Below the pieces are notes generated by a model. That model was given only the letters and a program-made list of their open reading frames with translations, had not been told where the DNA came from and made no database searches. From contig CAAFLF010000005.1 in assembly GCA_900763685.1 (NCBI GenBank), positions 1 to 64,000 of the forward strand: a DNA stretch of 64,000 bases, given 5' to 3'. This DNA is from an uncultured Oscillospiraceae bacterium (GTDB lineage: Bacteria > Bacillota > Clostridia > Oscillospirales > Oscillospiraceae). Positions 52,721-60,048 of the stretch are shown here, piece after piece (positions within the stretch are counted from its first letter, which is position 1; each line of letters opens with the position of its first letter). The translations under genes and the position numbers were made by a program.

Positions 52721-54031
52721 ATGGAAAACTCCCTGCTCCACTGGCTGCGGAAGGCCTGGCTCTACCTGCGGGCGCTCCTCAAGTGGCTGGCTCTCGCGGC
52801 GGTGACGGGCCTTGCCTGCGGCCTGGTTGGCACCGCCTTCCACAAGGGCATCGACTTCGTGACGGAGCTCCGGCTGGACCACCCCTGGCTCCTCTGGCTG
52901 CTGCCCGCCGCGGGTCTCGCCATCGCCGGCTTCTACCACCTGACGAAAACCGAGGGCAAGGGCACGGACGACGTCATCGACGCCGTCCACGCCGGAAAGC
53001 CCCTGCCGATCCTGCTGCTGCCCGCCATTTTTCTCGGCACGGTGCTGACCCACCTCTGCGGCGGCAGCGCCGGCCGGGAGGGCGCCGCCCTGCAGATGGG
53101 CGGCACCATCGGCTACCACACCGGGCGGCTCTTCCGCCTGGATGACCGGGATATGCGGACAGCTACCCTCTGCGGCATGGCGGCCTTCTTCTCCGCCCTC
53201 TTCGGAACGCCCCTGGCCGCCACCATGTTCTCCATCATGGTCATCAGCGTGGGGGTCTTCTACCACGTGGCCTTTGTGCCCTGCTTCACGGCCTCCATCG
53301 TGGCCTACGGAGTGTCTTTGCTCCTGGGGGTGACGCCCACCCGCTTCCGTGTCACGGTGCCGGAGATCGACCCCTGGCTCATGGCGCGGGTGGCGCTGCT
53401 GGCGGCTCTCTGCGCCCTGGTCTCCGTCCTCTTCTGCAACACCCTCCACGCGGTGGGCGCCCAGTACCAAAAGCGGATCCCGAACCCCTACCTCCGGGCC
53501 GCTGCGGGCGGCGTTCTCGTCATCGCTCTGACCTATCTCTCCGGCTGCGGGGACTATAACGGCGCCGGGATGGACATCGTCCGTGCCGCTGTGGAGCGGG
53601 GGGAGGCCCAGCCCATGGCCTTCCTCTGGAAGATCGCCTTTACCGCCCTGACCCTGGGGGCGGGCTTCAAGGGCGGCGAGGTGGTGCCCTCCTTCTTCAT
53701 CGGGGCCACCTTCGGCTGCGTGATGGGGCCGCTCCTGGGGCTTCCGGCGGGCTTCAGCGCCGCCATCGGTCTCGTGGCCGTCTTCTGCGGCTGCGTCAAC
53801 TGCCCCACGGCCTCCATCTTCCTGGCGGTAGAGCTCTTCGGCGCCGGGGGACTCCTGGCCTTCGCCCTGGCCTGCGGCATCAGCTACATGCTCTCGGGCT
53901 ACACCGGGCTCTACTCCAGCCAGACCATCCTCTATTCCAAGCTGAAGGCCCAGTACATCAACGTCCACACCAACCACTTCCACGCCGACGAGACCCCGCA
54001 GCCCCCGCCGGTGCCGGGGAAGAAGGAATAA
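52721..54031 (+). CDS. CLC-family transporter, fluoride-exporter-like (CLC-F/EriC-F type)
   Basis: A 436-residue membrane protein with about ten or more helices of the CLC fold. Motifs are GGSAGREGAALQMGG (the gating Glu region) and GAGFKGGEVVPSFFIGATFG. The second resembles the FKGGEVTPLFFIGA signature I recall for CLC-F fluoride/proton antiporters, and the chloride-type GSGIP selectivity loop is absent (the equivalent region reads EGKGTDDVIDAVH). Fluoride export is therefore more likely than chloride exchange, by inference. The ATG at 52721 is 2 bases after the upstream stop codon. I saw no fluoride riboswitch in the leader. Confidence 0.85.
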   Translation: MENSLLHWLRKAWLYLRALLKWLALAAVTGLACGLVGTAFHKGIDFVTELRLDHPWLLWLLPAAGLAIAGFYHLTKTEGKGTDDVIDAVHAGKPLPILLLPAIFLGTVLTHLCGGSAGREGAALQMGGTIGYHTGRLFRLDDRDMRTATLCGMAAFFSALFGTPLAATMFSIMVISVGVFYHVAFVPCFTASIVAYGVSLLLGVTPTRFRVTVPEIDPWLMARVALLAALCALVSVLFCNTLHAVGAQYQKRIPNPYLRAAAGGVLVIALTYLSGCGDYNGAGMDIVRAAVERGEAQPMAFLWKIAFTALTLGAGFKGGEVVPSFFIGATFGCVMGPLLGLPAGFSAAIGLVAVFCGCVNCPTASIFLAVELFGAGGLLAFALACGISYMLSGYTGLYSSQTILYSKLKAQYINVHTNHFHADETPQPPPVPGKKE

Positions 54032-54050
54032 GCCCGCCCCCATCCGGGAA

Positions 54051-54084
54051 AACTCCCTCCTGTTGAACGCAACGGGAGGGAGTT
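54051..54084 (+). terminator. Hairpin after the CLC gene
   Basis: 15-bp arms (AACTCCCTCCTGTTG / CAACGGGAGGGAGTT, one wobble) with a 4-base loop, then CCGTTTCCC. The U-tract is weak, so read-through into the DUF421 gene is possible. Confidence 0.65.
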
Positions 54085-54110
54085 CCGTTTCCCTCCGGAA
54101 GGGAGCGAAA

Positions 54111-54812
54111 ATGGACATCCTCCGATCTCTGGGCGGGACGGCGCTGACGACGCTGCTGTCCCTCATCGTCATGTTCCTCCTCACAAAGCTCATGGGCAGC
54201 AAGCAGGTCTCCCAGATGACCCTCTTTGACTACGTGGTGGGCATCACCATCGGCTCCATCGCGGCGGAGCTGGCAACGGAGCTGGAAGACCCGGAGCGGC
54301 CCCTTCTCGCCATGGTCCTCTGGGGCCTGGCCGCCTGGGGCATCTCGGTCCTTGGCAACAAGTCCCTCCGGGCCAGGGCCTTCCTCTCCGGCAAGCCGCT
54401 GGTGCTGCTGGATCAGGGGGTCATCCGCCGGGACAACCTGAAGCGGGCCCGGCTGGACCTCAACGAGTTCCTGACCTACTGCCGCATCGCCGGGTACTTT
54501 GATCTCAGCGAGATCCAGACGGCGGTGCTGGAGCACAACGGCTCCGTCAGCTTCCTCCCCAAGGAGACGGACCGCCCCGCCACCCCGGCGGACCTGGGCC
54601 TCCGGCCGGAACAGTCCCGCCTGCCGGTGCCCTTCGTGATGGATGGCCGCCTCCTGCCGGAAAATATCGCCAGCGCCGGGAAGGAGACCTCCTGGGTCCA
54701 CCGGGCCCTGCTGCGCCAGGGCTACCGGGAGGAGGGGGACGTCCTCCTGGCCCTCTGGGACGGCGGGGAGAGGCTCACCGTCTTCCCCATGTCTCCCCGG
54801 AACCCCGCCTGA
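54111..54812 (+). CDS. DUF421 (YetF-like) membrane protein, copy 1
   Basis: A 233-residue protein with three hydrophobic segments in the first 90 residues and a soluble C-terminal part of about 140. Family blocks are FLLTKLMGSKQVSQMTLFDY and VGITIGSIAAELA at the membrane, and the soluble motif RARLDLNEFLTYCRIAGYFD, IQTAVLEHNGSVSFLPK. DUF421 proteins are common in spore-formers; some (2Duf) affect spore membrane properties. The ATG at 54111 follows GGAAGGGAGCGAAA. A second DUF421 gene is at 59160. Precise function unknown. Confidence 0.9.
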   Translation: MDILRSLGGTALTTLLSLIVMFLLTKLMGSKQVSQMTLFDYVVGITIGSIAAELATELEDPERPLLAMVLWGLAAWGISVLGNKSLRARAFLSGKPLVLLDQGVIRRDNLKRARLDLNEFLTYCRIAGYFDLSEIQTAVLEHNGSVSFLPKETDRPATPADLGLRPEQSRLPVPFVMDGRLLPENIASAGKETSWVHRALLRQGYREEGDVLLALWDGGERLTVFPMSPRNPA

Positions 54813-54846
54813 CGCCGCCGCGTATGCTGGCGGGGAGGGGAGCGCC

Positions 54847-54984
54847 ATGCCGGGAAACGACGCCCTGGCCTTCACCACGGCGGTGAATACCCTGGCGGCC
54901 GCCGTCCTGACGCAGCTGGGGGACACCCTGGCCACCATCGCCGTCCAGCGGAGCCTATGCGGAAAAGCGCCCTCCGGCACGTGA
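54847..54984 (+). CDS. 45-residue DUF6774-like small protein
   Basis: A short gene directly after the DUF421 gene. The ATG at 54847 follows GGGGAGGGGAGCGCC. The product reads NDALAFTTAVNTLAAAVLTQ then LGDTLATIAVQRSLC. The string LTQLGDTLATIA is what I remember as the core of DUF6774, a small clostridial domain with no known role; normal members are somewhat longer. The last codons overlap a terminator hairpin. Because it is short it would be missed by automatic calling, but the ribosome site and family-like motif support it. Confidence 0.65.
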   Translation: MPGNDALAFTTAVNTLAAAVLTQLGDTLATIAVQRSLCGKAPSGT

Positions 54985-54999
54985 CCGGGGGGCGCTTTC
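54964..54999 (+). terminator. Terminator of the DUF421/small-protein operon
   Basis: Outer arms AAAGCGCCC / GGGCGCTTT and inner CCGG / CCGG, overlapping the last codons of the small gene. Confidence 0.7.
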
Positions 55000-55070
55000 C
55001 TATGCGATTTTCCGTCCCGGTGGGTGGCCGGGCCTGGTAGGCGGCACGCCATACCTGGGGCATGGCCTCC

Positions 55071-55105
55071 GACGCCCCAAGTTTCGTACCGAAATTTGGG
55101 GCGTC
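55071..55105. repeat. 16-bp inverted repeat
   Basis: GACGCCCCAAGTTTCG and CGAAATTTGGGGCGTC are separated by TAC; 15 of 16 pairs are Watson-Crick and one is G-T. It lies 137 bases before the replisome-organiser-like gene. The rest of the 257-base gap has homopolymer runs (T7 then G7 near 55135) and no gene. Confidence 0.85.
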
Positions 55106-55241
55106 GGTCAGGGTCGTCGTGCCCTACGGGTGGTTTTTTTGGGGGGGTCTTGCTCCCGTTGCACGCTTTTGTGCCAGGATGGGGCTGTGGAGGCCTTTTG
55201 GTGAGGGGGCTTTGCCTCCATCCTGGGACGGGAGGGAAACT

Positions 55242-55838
55242 ATGACTTACATCGACTACCTGAATGACTTCTACCGCTGGCTGGAGAGCCACGAGCTGCC
55301 GGTCCGGGCGCAGACGCTTTTCATCAAGCTGCTGCACGTCTTCAACCGGGCGGGCTGGCCGGAGCTCGTGAGCGTGGACAACCTGCGCCTCATGAGCATG
55401 GCCGGGGTGGAATCCAAGCGTGCGATGATCCACGCCCGGGACGCCCTGGTGGAGGCGGGCTTCCTGGCAATGGAGAAGGGGAAGCCGGGATACGCCAACC
55501 AGTACCGCCTTCGTTCGGTCTATGATACCGAGAAGGTTACTGAGGATGTGACGGAGGATGTGACGGAGGATGATACGGAGGATGATACGGAAAACGTGAC
55601 TAAGAATGTCGCTCGGAATGTATCGGAAAAGGTACCCCTTAATAAGACTAAGACAAAGACGAAGAAAAAGACGAAGAATTCCCCCTTTGTCCCCCGGCGG
55701 GGGAGACTGGGTTTGGGGAGGAGCTGGCCTTTCCTGACTGGCTGGCCGACAGGACCGGGGAGCGGCGGGCAGGGCTTCCCTGCCTTCTTCCGGAAGGAAG
55801 CGGGGAGCGGCGCTCAGCGCTGGAAGGTCACCCGGTAG
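55242..55838 (+). CDS. Phage-type replisome organiser/DnaD-like N-terminal protein, probably degraded at its 3' end
   Basis: The first 90 residues (DYLNDFYRWLESHELPVRAQ, HVFNRAGWPELVSVDNLRLM, then a winged-helix stretch) resemble replication initiation proteins of Gram-positive phages and mobile elements. Next comes a tandem four-residue repeat and a Lys/Thr-rich stretch. After about residue 150 the sequence becomes Gly/Arg/Pro-rich and unlike the family; another frame there reads FGEELAFPDWLADRTGERR, suggesting a frameshift or fusion. The ATG at 55242 follows GGGAGGGAAACT. It overlaps the convergent gene by 25 bases. No other phage genes lie beside it. Confidence 0.65.
   Translation: MTYIDYLNDFYRWLESHELPVRAQTLFIKLLHVFNRAGWPELVSVDNLRLMSMAGVESKRAMIHARDALVEAGFLAMEKGKPGYANQYRLRSVYDTEKVTEDVTEDVTEDDTEDDTENVTKNVARNVSEKVPLNKTKTKTKKKTKNSPFVPRRGRLGLGRSWPFLTGWPTGPGSGGQGFPAFFRKEAGSGAQRWKVTR
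55539..55634 (+). repeat. Eight 12-base tandem units coding a four-residue repeat
   Basis: The in-frame units encode TEDV, TEDV, TEDD, TEDD, TENV, TKNV, ARNV and SEKV. The first four differ by only one to three bases, so they arose recently by duplication. Charge drifts from acidic to basic along the array. Confidence 0.9.
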
Positions 55839-56386
55839 GCGCCCAGGACCTGATCGCAGGGGATGGCGGCGGCGTTTTCCGCCGTCAGGGCCTGGCGGGG
55901 ATAGCGGCCCCTCGGCTCCGTGGGGATGGCGGGGAGGGTCTTCCCCAGGCTCTGGCCATGGGCCCCGGGGATGCCGAAATCCCAGGCGAAGGCGCAGTCG
56001 CAGAACTCCTTGCGGGCCGTCACCGGCTCCGGGAGGCGAAGCTCCGGCGTCTCGCCGGGGAAGAGGCAGCCGCCGTTGTCCTGCTCGGCGGGGCAGCCGC
56101 CCTGAATGCCGACGCCGGTGAAGCGCAGGCGCAGGAAGGGCGGGTGGAAGAGGACGTTTTCGCCCTCTGCGGTGAAGGGGACGCCCTCCCAGTGGGCGAT
56201 GTTGCGCCAGCCCCGGAAGCCCTGGCGTTCCACGGCGGTGTTGAACTCCAGATAGGCGGAGCGGCCGTCCCGGAGCTCGGCGTTGAGCCGCAGCACCGGC
56301 CGCAGGGAGGTGAGCCCCTCCGGCAGCAGGGCGCGGAGCCGGTCCTGCTCCACCCCATAGGCCATGACGAATTGCTGAACGTACAT
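55814..56386 (-). CDS. Hypothetical protein, possibly acetoacetate-decarboxylase-like fold
   Basis: A 190-residue soluble protein. It opens MYVQQFVMAYGVEQDRLRAL and contains LPEGLTSLRPVLRLNAELRD and a later LRFTGVGIQGGCPAEQDNGG. The pattern of a N-terminal strand pair with LLPEG looks like the ADC-like/DUF2071 superfamily, but I am not certain. The Cys-rich part (CPAEQDNGGC, CDCAF) is unusual. The ATG at 56386 follows GGGAGGGG; the long frame to 57001 is a shadow of the next gene. It has its own promoter. Confidence 0.7.
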   Translation of the reverse strand: MYVQQFVMAYGVEQDRLRALLPEGLTSLRPVLRLNAELRDGRSAYLEFNTAVERQGFRGWRNIAHWEGVPFTAEGENVLFHPPFLRLRFTGVGIQGGCPAEQDNGGCLFPGETPELRLPEPVTARKEFCDCAFAWDFGIPGAHGQSLGKTLPAIPTEPRGRYPRQALTAENAAAIPCDQVLGAYRVTFQR

Positions 56387-56414
56387 ACGGTACCCCTCCC
56401 AGGTCGTTTTCCCC

Positions 56415-56443
56415 ATTCTACCACGGGCGGGGGAGGGGCGCAA
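56415..56443 (-). promoter_or_regulatory. Promoter of the 190-residue hypothetical gene
   Basis: Read leftward: TTGCGC (56443-56438), 17-base spacer, TAGAAT (56420-56415) with TGG directly before it. Confidence 0.68.
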
Positions 56444-56495
56444 GGCATAATGGGGAGCGCCGCCGCATAGGCATGGTGGGGAAGGGGGGAGGACC

Positions 56496-57029
56496 ATGGA
56501 GACGCTGGACATCCTGGCGGAGGGCCGCCCCGTGGGAACGGCGGAGATCACGGAGGAGGGGCTGTACCTCCGCTTCACGGCGGACTGCGAGGATCCCCTC
56601 TCCGGCCCCTGCCGCCTGGTGGGCGTGGGGGAGCGGGGGGAGCTGCGCCTGGGGGTCCCGGAGCCGGAGGGCGGCCGCCTGCGGCTCTCCCGGGCTCTCT
56701 CCCGCCGGGACTGCGCCGCTGTGGGACGGCTCAGCCACCTGGAGCTTCGGGCGCCGGTGGGAAGCTCGCCCCAGTGGGAGCCCCTGCCGCCGGAGGCCTT
56801 CCGGGAGGGCTGGATCCGGGGGAGGCTGAGGCGGGAGCGGGAGGTCCTCTTCGCCCGGCGGGGGGAGACCTGCGTGGTGGCCCTGCCCTTCGACCCGGGG
56901 AAGCCCTTCCCCTGGCCGGAGCTTTTCTGCCTGGCCCGGATCGCCGTCTGGCGGGGCCGGGAGTGGGCGGTCTTCGCCTTTGACGGGCGGGAGCGGCCCA
57001 TCCTGCCGGGAAAATGGGAGAGAAAGTGA
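56496..57029 (+). CDS. Hypothetical protein, 177 residues
   Basis: I do not recognise this protein. It is soluble and rich in Arg, Gly, Leu and Pro, beginning [20 protein letters not shown] and later [20 protein letters not shown]. It looks like a beta-rich domain in which short strands alternate with glycine turns; the last 45 residues ([20 protein letters not shown]) are the most hydrophobic. The start follows GGGGGGAGGACC and the third codon position is GC-biased, which supports coding. nrdR follows after about 100 bases behind its own promoter. Confidence 0.65.
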   Translation: METLDILAEGRPVGTAEITEEGLYLRFTADCEDPLSGPCRLVGVGERGELRLGVPEPEGGRLRLSRALSRRDCAAVGRLSHLELRAPVGSSPQWEPLPPEAFREGWIRGRLRREREVLFARRGETCVVALPFDPGKPFPWPELFCLARIAVWRGREWAVFAFDGRERPILPGKWERK

Positions 57030-57059
57030 AAAATTGGGATACCATTTTTCCGGAAGCTG

Positions 57060-57068
57060 TGGTAGAAT
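57060..57068 (+). promoter_or_regulatory. Extended -10 promoter of nrdR
   Basis: TGG directly before TAGAAT (57063-57068), about 65 bases before the ATG. The -35 region is poor. Confidence 0.5.
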
Positions 57069-57136
57069 CAAGGGGAGAAAAGCCAGCAACGTGTTTCCGG
57101 GGCCATCCGCCCCGGGACGGACAGGAGGAACGAAAG

Positions 57137-57592
57137 ATGAAATGCCCCTACTGCGGTCAGAGTGAGAGCAAGGTCGTGGATTCCCGCCCGGCGGACGAGG
57201 GCAGCAGCATCCGCCGCCGCCGGGAGTGCCTCAGCTGCCAGCGGCGCTTCACCACCTATGAGACGGTGGAGAGCCTGCCCATCATCGTGGTGAAGAAGGA
57301 CGGCAGCCGGGAGAGCTTCGACCGCCAGAAGGTCCTGGGCGGCATGATCCGGGCCTGCGAGAAGCGGAAGGTCCCCCTCTCCGAACTGGAGGCCGTTGTG
57401 GACAGCATCGAGCAGGAGCTGCAGAACGCCATGGACCGGGAGGTCACCACCAGCCACATCGGCGAGATGGTGATGGACAGCCTGAAGCGCATCGACGAGG
57501 TGGCCTATGTCCGCTTCGCCTCCGTCTACCGCCAGTTCAAGGACATTGATACCTTTATGACGGAGCTCAACAAGCTCCTCTCGGATAAGTAA
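57137..57592 (+). CDS. nrdR: Ribonucleotide reductase regulator NrdR
   Basis: A repressor of ribonucleotide reductase genes that reads the ATP/dATP ratio. The 151 residues start with a zinc ribbon (CPYCGQ and [12 protein letters not shown] supply the four Cys), followed by an ATP-cone domain from about residue 47 ([20 protein letters not shown]). The ATG at 57137 follows ACAGGAGGAACGAAAG. Targets (NrdR boxes before nrd genes) are not in the window. The upstream frame to 57014 is not used. Confidence 0.97.
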   Translation: MKCPYCGQSESKVVDSRPADEGSSIRRRRECLSCQRRFTTYETVESLPIIVVKKDGSRESFDRQKVLGGMIRACEKRKVPLSELEAVVDSIEQELQNAMDREVTTSHIGEMVMDSLKRIDEVAYVRFASVYRQFKDIDTFMTELNKLLSDK

Positions 57593-57596
57593 CGCC

Positions 57597-57630
57597 ATGC
57601 CCGGCTTCCGAAGGAAGCCGGGCATTGGGA
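57597..57630 (+). terminator. Terminator or attenuator after nrdR
   Basis: ATGCCCGGCTTCC / GGAAGCCGGGCAT, 13-bp arms with a 3-base loop, then TGGGAAAGG. There is no U-tract; the next gene's ribosome site follows directly. Confidence 0.5.
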
Positions 57631-57644
57631 AAGGAGGAGACGCG

Positions 57645-58139
57645 ATGTTTGACTTCCTGAAAAGGAAACAGCCGGGCAAGGAGCCGGAATTCTCCGCGAT
57701 CTGGGAGGAGACGGATGAAAATCACTTCGTCACGGAACTCAGCGCCCGTGTGGCGGAGAAATGCGCCTATGGGGATGACTTCTCCGCCCTTTCCCCGGCG
57801 GAGCGGGTCTTCTATCTGGCCCAGCTCTGCGAGGAGGAGGTCAACAACGGCGGCTTTGACCAGCTTTTCTTCAACGCCGGGTGCGGTCTCCGGGAGCTGC
57901 CGGAGGCCTTTCGGGCCATCGGCGCGCCAAAGACCGCGGATATCTGCGCCAGGGCCATGGCGGCCCTGGGACAGGCGTTTCCGGAGGATCGGGAGACGCG
58001 GCAGACACTCCTGGAGCTTCGGGAGAAGGAACTGGCAGAGACGCTTCAGGCCTGCGACGAGGCCTTCCTTCGGTATGAGGAGGATCTGACCGCCCTGAAC
58101 GCCGCCTACGTCCGGGCCCACCGGGAGGACTTCAGCTGA
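57645..58139 (+). CDS. DUF4375 (DMP19-like) protein
   Basis: A 164-residue soluble protein. Its core AQLCEEEVNNGGFDQLFFNA with ALSPAERVFY before it is the DUF4375 signature (N-N/G-GF-Q-x-FFN). Eukaryotic DMP19 with the same fold mimics DNA, but bacterial roles are unknown to me. The ATG at 57645 follows AAGGAGGAGACGCG, immediately after the nrdR hairpin. A bidirectional terminator closes it. Confidence 0.88.
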   Translation: MFDFLKRKQPGKEPEFSAIWEETDENHFVTELSARVAEKCAYGDDFSALSPAERVFYLAQLCEEEVNNGGFDQLFFNAGCGLRELPEAFRAIGAPKTADICARAMAALGQAFPEDRETRQTLLELREKELAETLQACDEAFLRYEEDLTALNAAYVRAHREDFS

Positions 58140-58150
58140 AAAGCAAAATG

Positions 58151-58189
58151 AGCAGCGGGGGAACCGTCGGTTCCCCCGCTGCTTCTTTC
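58151..58189. terminator. Bidirectional terminator between convergent genes
   Basis: 15-bp perfect arms (AGCAGCGGGGGAACC and complement), 3-base loop, then TTCTTTC on the right side. Confidence 0.85.
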
Positions 58190-58232
58190 GGCCTCTCCGG
58201 CGACACCGCGTTCTCCCCGGCGGGCAAGAGCG

Positions 58233-58676
58233 TCACTCCGCGTCCCCGGTGTAAAAGGCGTAGATATCCGTGTGCATCCCGTCCGCGTCCCGCTCCACGC
58301 TGCCATGAACCTCGTAGTAAGGCGCCTCCCCTGGCCAGAGCTGGTGGAAGCGGAGGATCCCGTCCTCGGAGTTCAGCGTCAGGAAGACGGCAAAGCGCTT
58401 CCCGGGAAATGTTCGCCCCAGGGTATCACGCAGGTTTCGGGCGGCGGTCAGCGCCATGGTTTGAGCCTTTGCCATCCGCTGGGGAGGGATGGGGCCGGAG
58501 AAGAGGTGGACGTGGTTCAGCAGCGCCTCGTAGCCCGTCCGGTCCTCCACGATCCGGGAAAGGGGAGCGGTGTCGGGGGCGTCGCCGGTGTCCAGCAGGA
58601 CGAACTCCGCCCCGCTGGGGTCCCGCCGGGTGTAAAACGCCGGGTATGGCGGAGAAATCGTTCGATCAAGATCCAT
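58233..58676 (-). CDS. Hypothetical protein, 147 residues
   Basis: I do not recognise this protein. It is soluble with no signal peptide; recognisable stretches are RTGYEALLNHVHLFSGPIPP, a central FPGKRFAVFLTLNSEDGILR and a C-terminal HTDIYAFYTGD. Its pattern of alternating strands and one long helix suggests a small alpha/beta domain. It has a near-consensus promoter of its own, which argues it is a real, expressed gene. No function inferred. Confidence 0.7.
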   Translation of the reverse strand: MDLDRTISPPYPAFYTRRDPSGAEFVLLDTGDAPDTAPLSRIVEDRTGYEALLNHVHLFSGPIPPQRMAKAQTMALTAARNLRDTLGRTFPGKRFAVFLTLNSEDGILRFHQLWPGEAPYYEVHGSVERDADGMHTDIYAFYTGDAE

Positions 58677-58699
58677 CTCATCCCTCCTCCCTTTTCTCC

Positions 58700-58728
58700 A
58701 GTATAGCAGAGGGCGGAAAGAATGTCAA
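58700..58728 (-). promoter_or_regulatory. Near-consensus promoter of the 147-residue hypothetical gene
   Basis: Read leftward: TTGACA (58728-58723), 17-base spacer, TATACT (58705-58700). Confidence 0.9.
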
Positions 58729-58735
58729 ATTTTAG

Positions 58736-58767
58736 CGCCGGCGGGAACCATCCGGTTCCCGCCGGCG
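58736..58767 (-). terminator. Terminator of the DUF421-DUF4363 operon
   Basis: 14-bp arms (CGCCGGCGGGAACC and complement) with a 4-base loop, just past the leftward DUF4363 stop codon; CTAAAATTTG follows leftward. Confidence 0.75.
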
Positions 58768-58773
58768 TCTTAC

Positions 58774-59163
58774 CTACAGCACGTTGCCAAGGCTCAGCTC
58801 CTCCTGCTCTTCCAGGGCCAGGAGCTGATGGATGAGGTCCGCCAGCTCGGCCCGGTACTCCTCCGTCTCCTGCCCGTCGAGGAAGGCCTTGGCCCGGCGG
58901 TACATGGCCTCGGCGTCCTCCACCACCTCGTGCTGGACCACGATGTGGAGGAAGAGCTGGTGAGACTGCCAGTCCTCATAGCTGGCGGCAAGGAGGTCCC
59001 CGGCGGCGTCCCAGTCCCCCAGAAGGGCCGCCTCCGAGGACTGGGCCAGGGGAGAGCGCCAGCGCTCTGTGTCCGTCCCCACCCGCTGCCCCGTCCAGAG
59101 GCAGAAGGCAAGGAGCCCCGCCAGGATCAGAAGGGGCGGCAGCAATCCAAGATAGCGCTTCAT
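58774..59163 (-). CDS. DUF4363 protein
   Basis: A 129-residue protein with one N-terminal membrane segment (LGLLPPLLILAGLLAFCLW, about residues 5-23) and an external helical domain. The SSEAALLGDWDAAGDLLAAS and later DAEAMYRRAKAFLDGQE stretches fit DUF4363, a family known to sit beside DUF421 genes in Firmicutes. It overlaps the DUF421 stop by 4 bases (ATGA), so the two are translated together and probably interact at the membrane. Role unknown; a spore or envelope function is plausible from the partner's relatives. Confidence 0.88.
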   Translation of the reverse strand: MKRYLGLLPPLLILAGLLAFCLWTGQRVGTDTERWRSPLAQSSEAALLGDWDAAGDLLAASYEDWQSHQLFLHIVVQHEVVEDAEAMYRRAKAFLDGQETEEYRAELADLIHQLLALEEQEELSLGNVL

Positions 59164-59843
59164 GTGGCGTCCTCCTTCCCCAGGCAGAAGACCCCGCTCT
59201 CCGGGGCGAAGGTCAGGAGGAAGACCTCCTCCGGCCGCTGGAAGCCCTGCTCCCGCAGCGTCTTTTTCAGCCAGGCCTCGTCCCGGCCGCGGAGGCGGAG
59301 GTTCTTCGTCAGCACCCGGCCGTCGTTGATGAGGACGGTGGGAAGGGTGGTCTCGTCCGCCAGGGACAGGCCCAGCTGCCTCGCCGTGGGGGGCTGCTCC
59401 GCCGTCCAGGGCAGGATGGAGAGCTGGCCGGAGTTCTCCAGCACGGCGAACTTTACGGCGTCGATGCCGCTGTAGCCCTGGCAGCGGAGCTCCTCCAAGA
59501 GCTCATCGATGGTGAAGCGGTTTTTCCGCATGGCCTCCTGCTGGAGCTTCCCATTCCGGATCAGCACCGTGGGGGTGCCGCAGAGGAGCTCTCGGAAGCG
59601 GAGGGACCGGAGGGAGAGCTGGCTGAGGAGCAGCGACAGGGCCAGCAGCGTCAGAATGGGGATGACCCCCGCCAAAAGCGGGATGCCGAAATCCTGCATG
59701 GGCACGGCGGCGAGATCGGAGATCATCATGGTCAGCACCAGCTCCCCCGGCTCCAGCTCGCCGATCTGGCGCTTGCCGGTGAGCCGCAGCCCCGCCATGA
59801 TGAGGAAGTAGAGGATCAGGGTCCGGAAAAACGCGGTAGACAT
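59160..59843 (-). CDS. DUF421 (YetF-like) membrane protein, copy 2
   Basis: A 227-residue protein: three membrane helices in the first 85 residues (TLILYFLIMAGLRLTGKRQI, GVIPILTLLALSLLLSQLSL), then a soluble domain with RKNRFTIDELLEELRCQGYS and AVLENSGQLSILPW. It is the more typical DUF421 of the two in this window; the copy at 54111 is diverged. The ATG at 59843 follows GGGAGGTGTACT. It heads the leftward DUF421-DUF4363 pair and is divergent from the SLH-GH25 gene. Confidence 0.92.
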   Translation of the reverse strand: MSTAFFRTLILYFLIMAGLRLTGKRQIGELEPGELVLTMMISDLAAVPMQDFGIPLLAGVIPILTLLALSLLLSQLSLRSLRFRELLCGTPTVLIRNGKLQQEAMRKNRFTIDELLEELRCQGYSGIDAVKFAVLENSGQLSILPWTAEQPPTARQLGLSLADETTLPTVLINDGRVLTKNLRLRGRDEAWLKKTLREQGFQRPEEVFLLTFAPESGVFCLGKEDAT

Positions 59844-59931
59844 AGTACACCTCCCAACGCCCACAGTATTTGCCGCCGGAGGGGGAAATATCCGGGGCGG
59901 CAGGAAATTTATGGTTTACATAAAAATATCA

Positions 59932-59960
59932 TTGACGCGGGAGGAAAACTTTGCTACCAT
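59932..59960 (+). promoter_or_regulatory. Promoter of the SLH-GH25 gene
   Basis: TTGACG (59932-59937), 17-base spacer, TACCAT (59955-59960), about 85 bases before the ATG. Confidence 0.68.
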
Positions 59961-60048
59961 GAAAAAGGACACGGACCGCCGGGACCTGCTGTGCCGGCGT
60001 TTTTTCACGGCTGCCGCTTCGACAGCCTTCGGGAGAAAGGAGCAGATC

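Noticed and set aside
59911-60048. N-terminal extension of the SLH-GH25 protein
   Set aside because: The extension runs through the promoter, and starting at 60049 gives a proper ribosome site and signal peptide.
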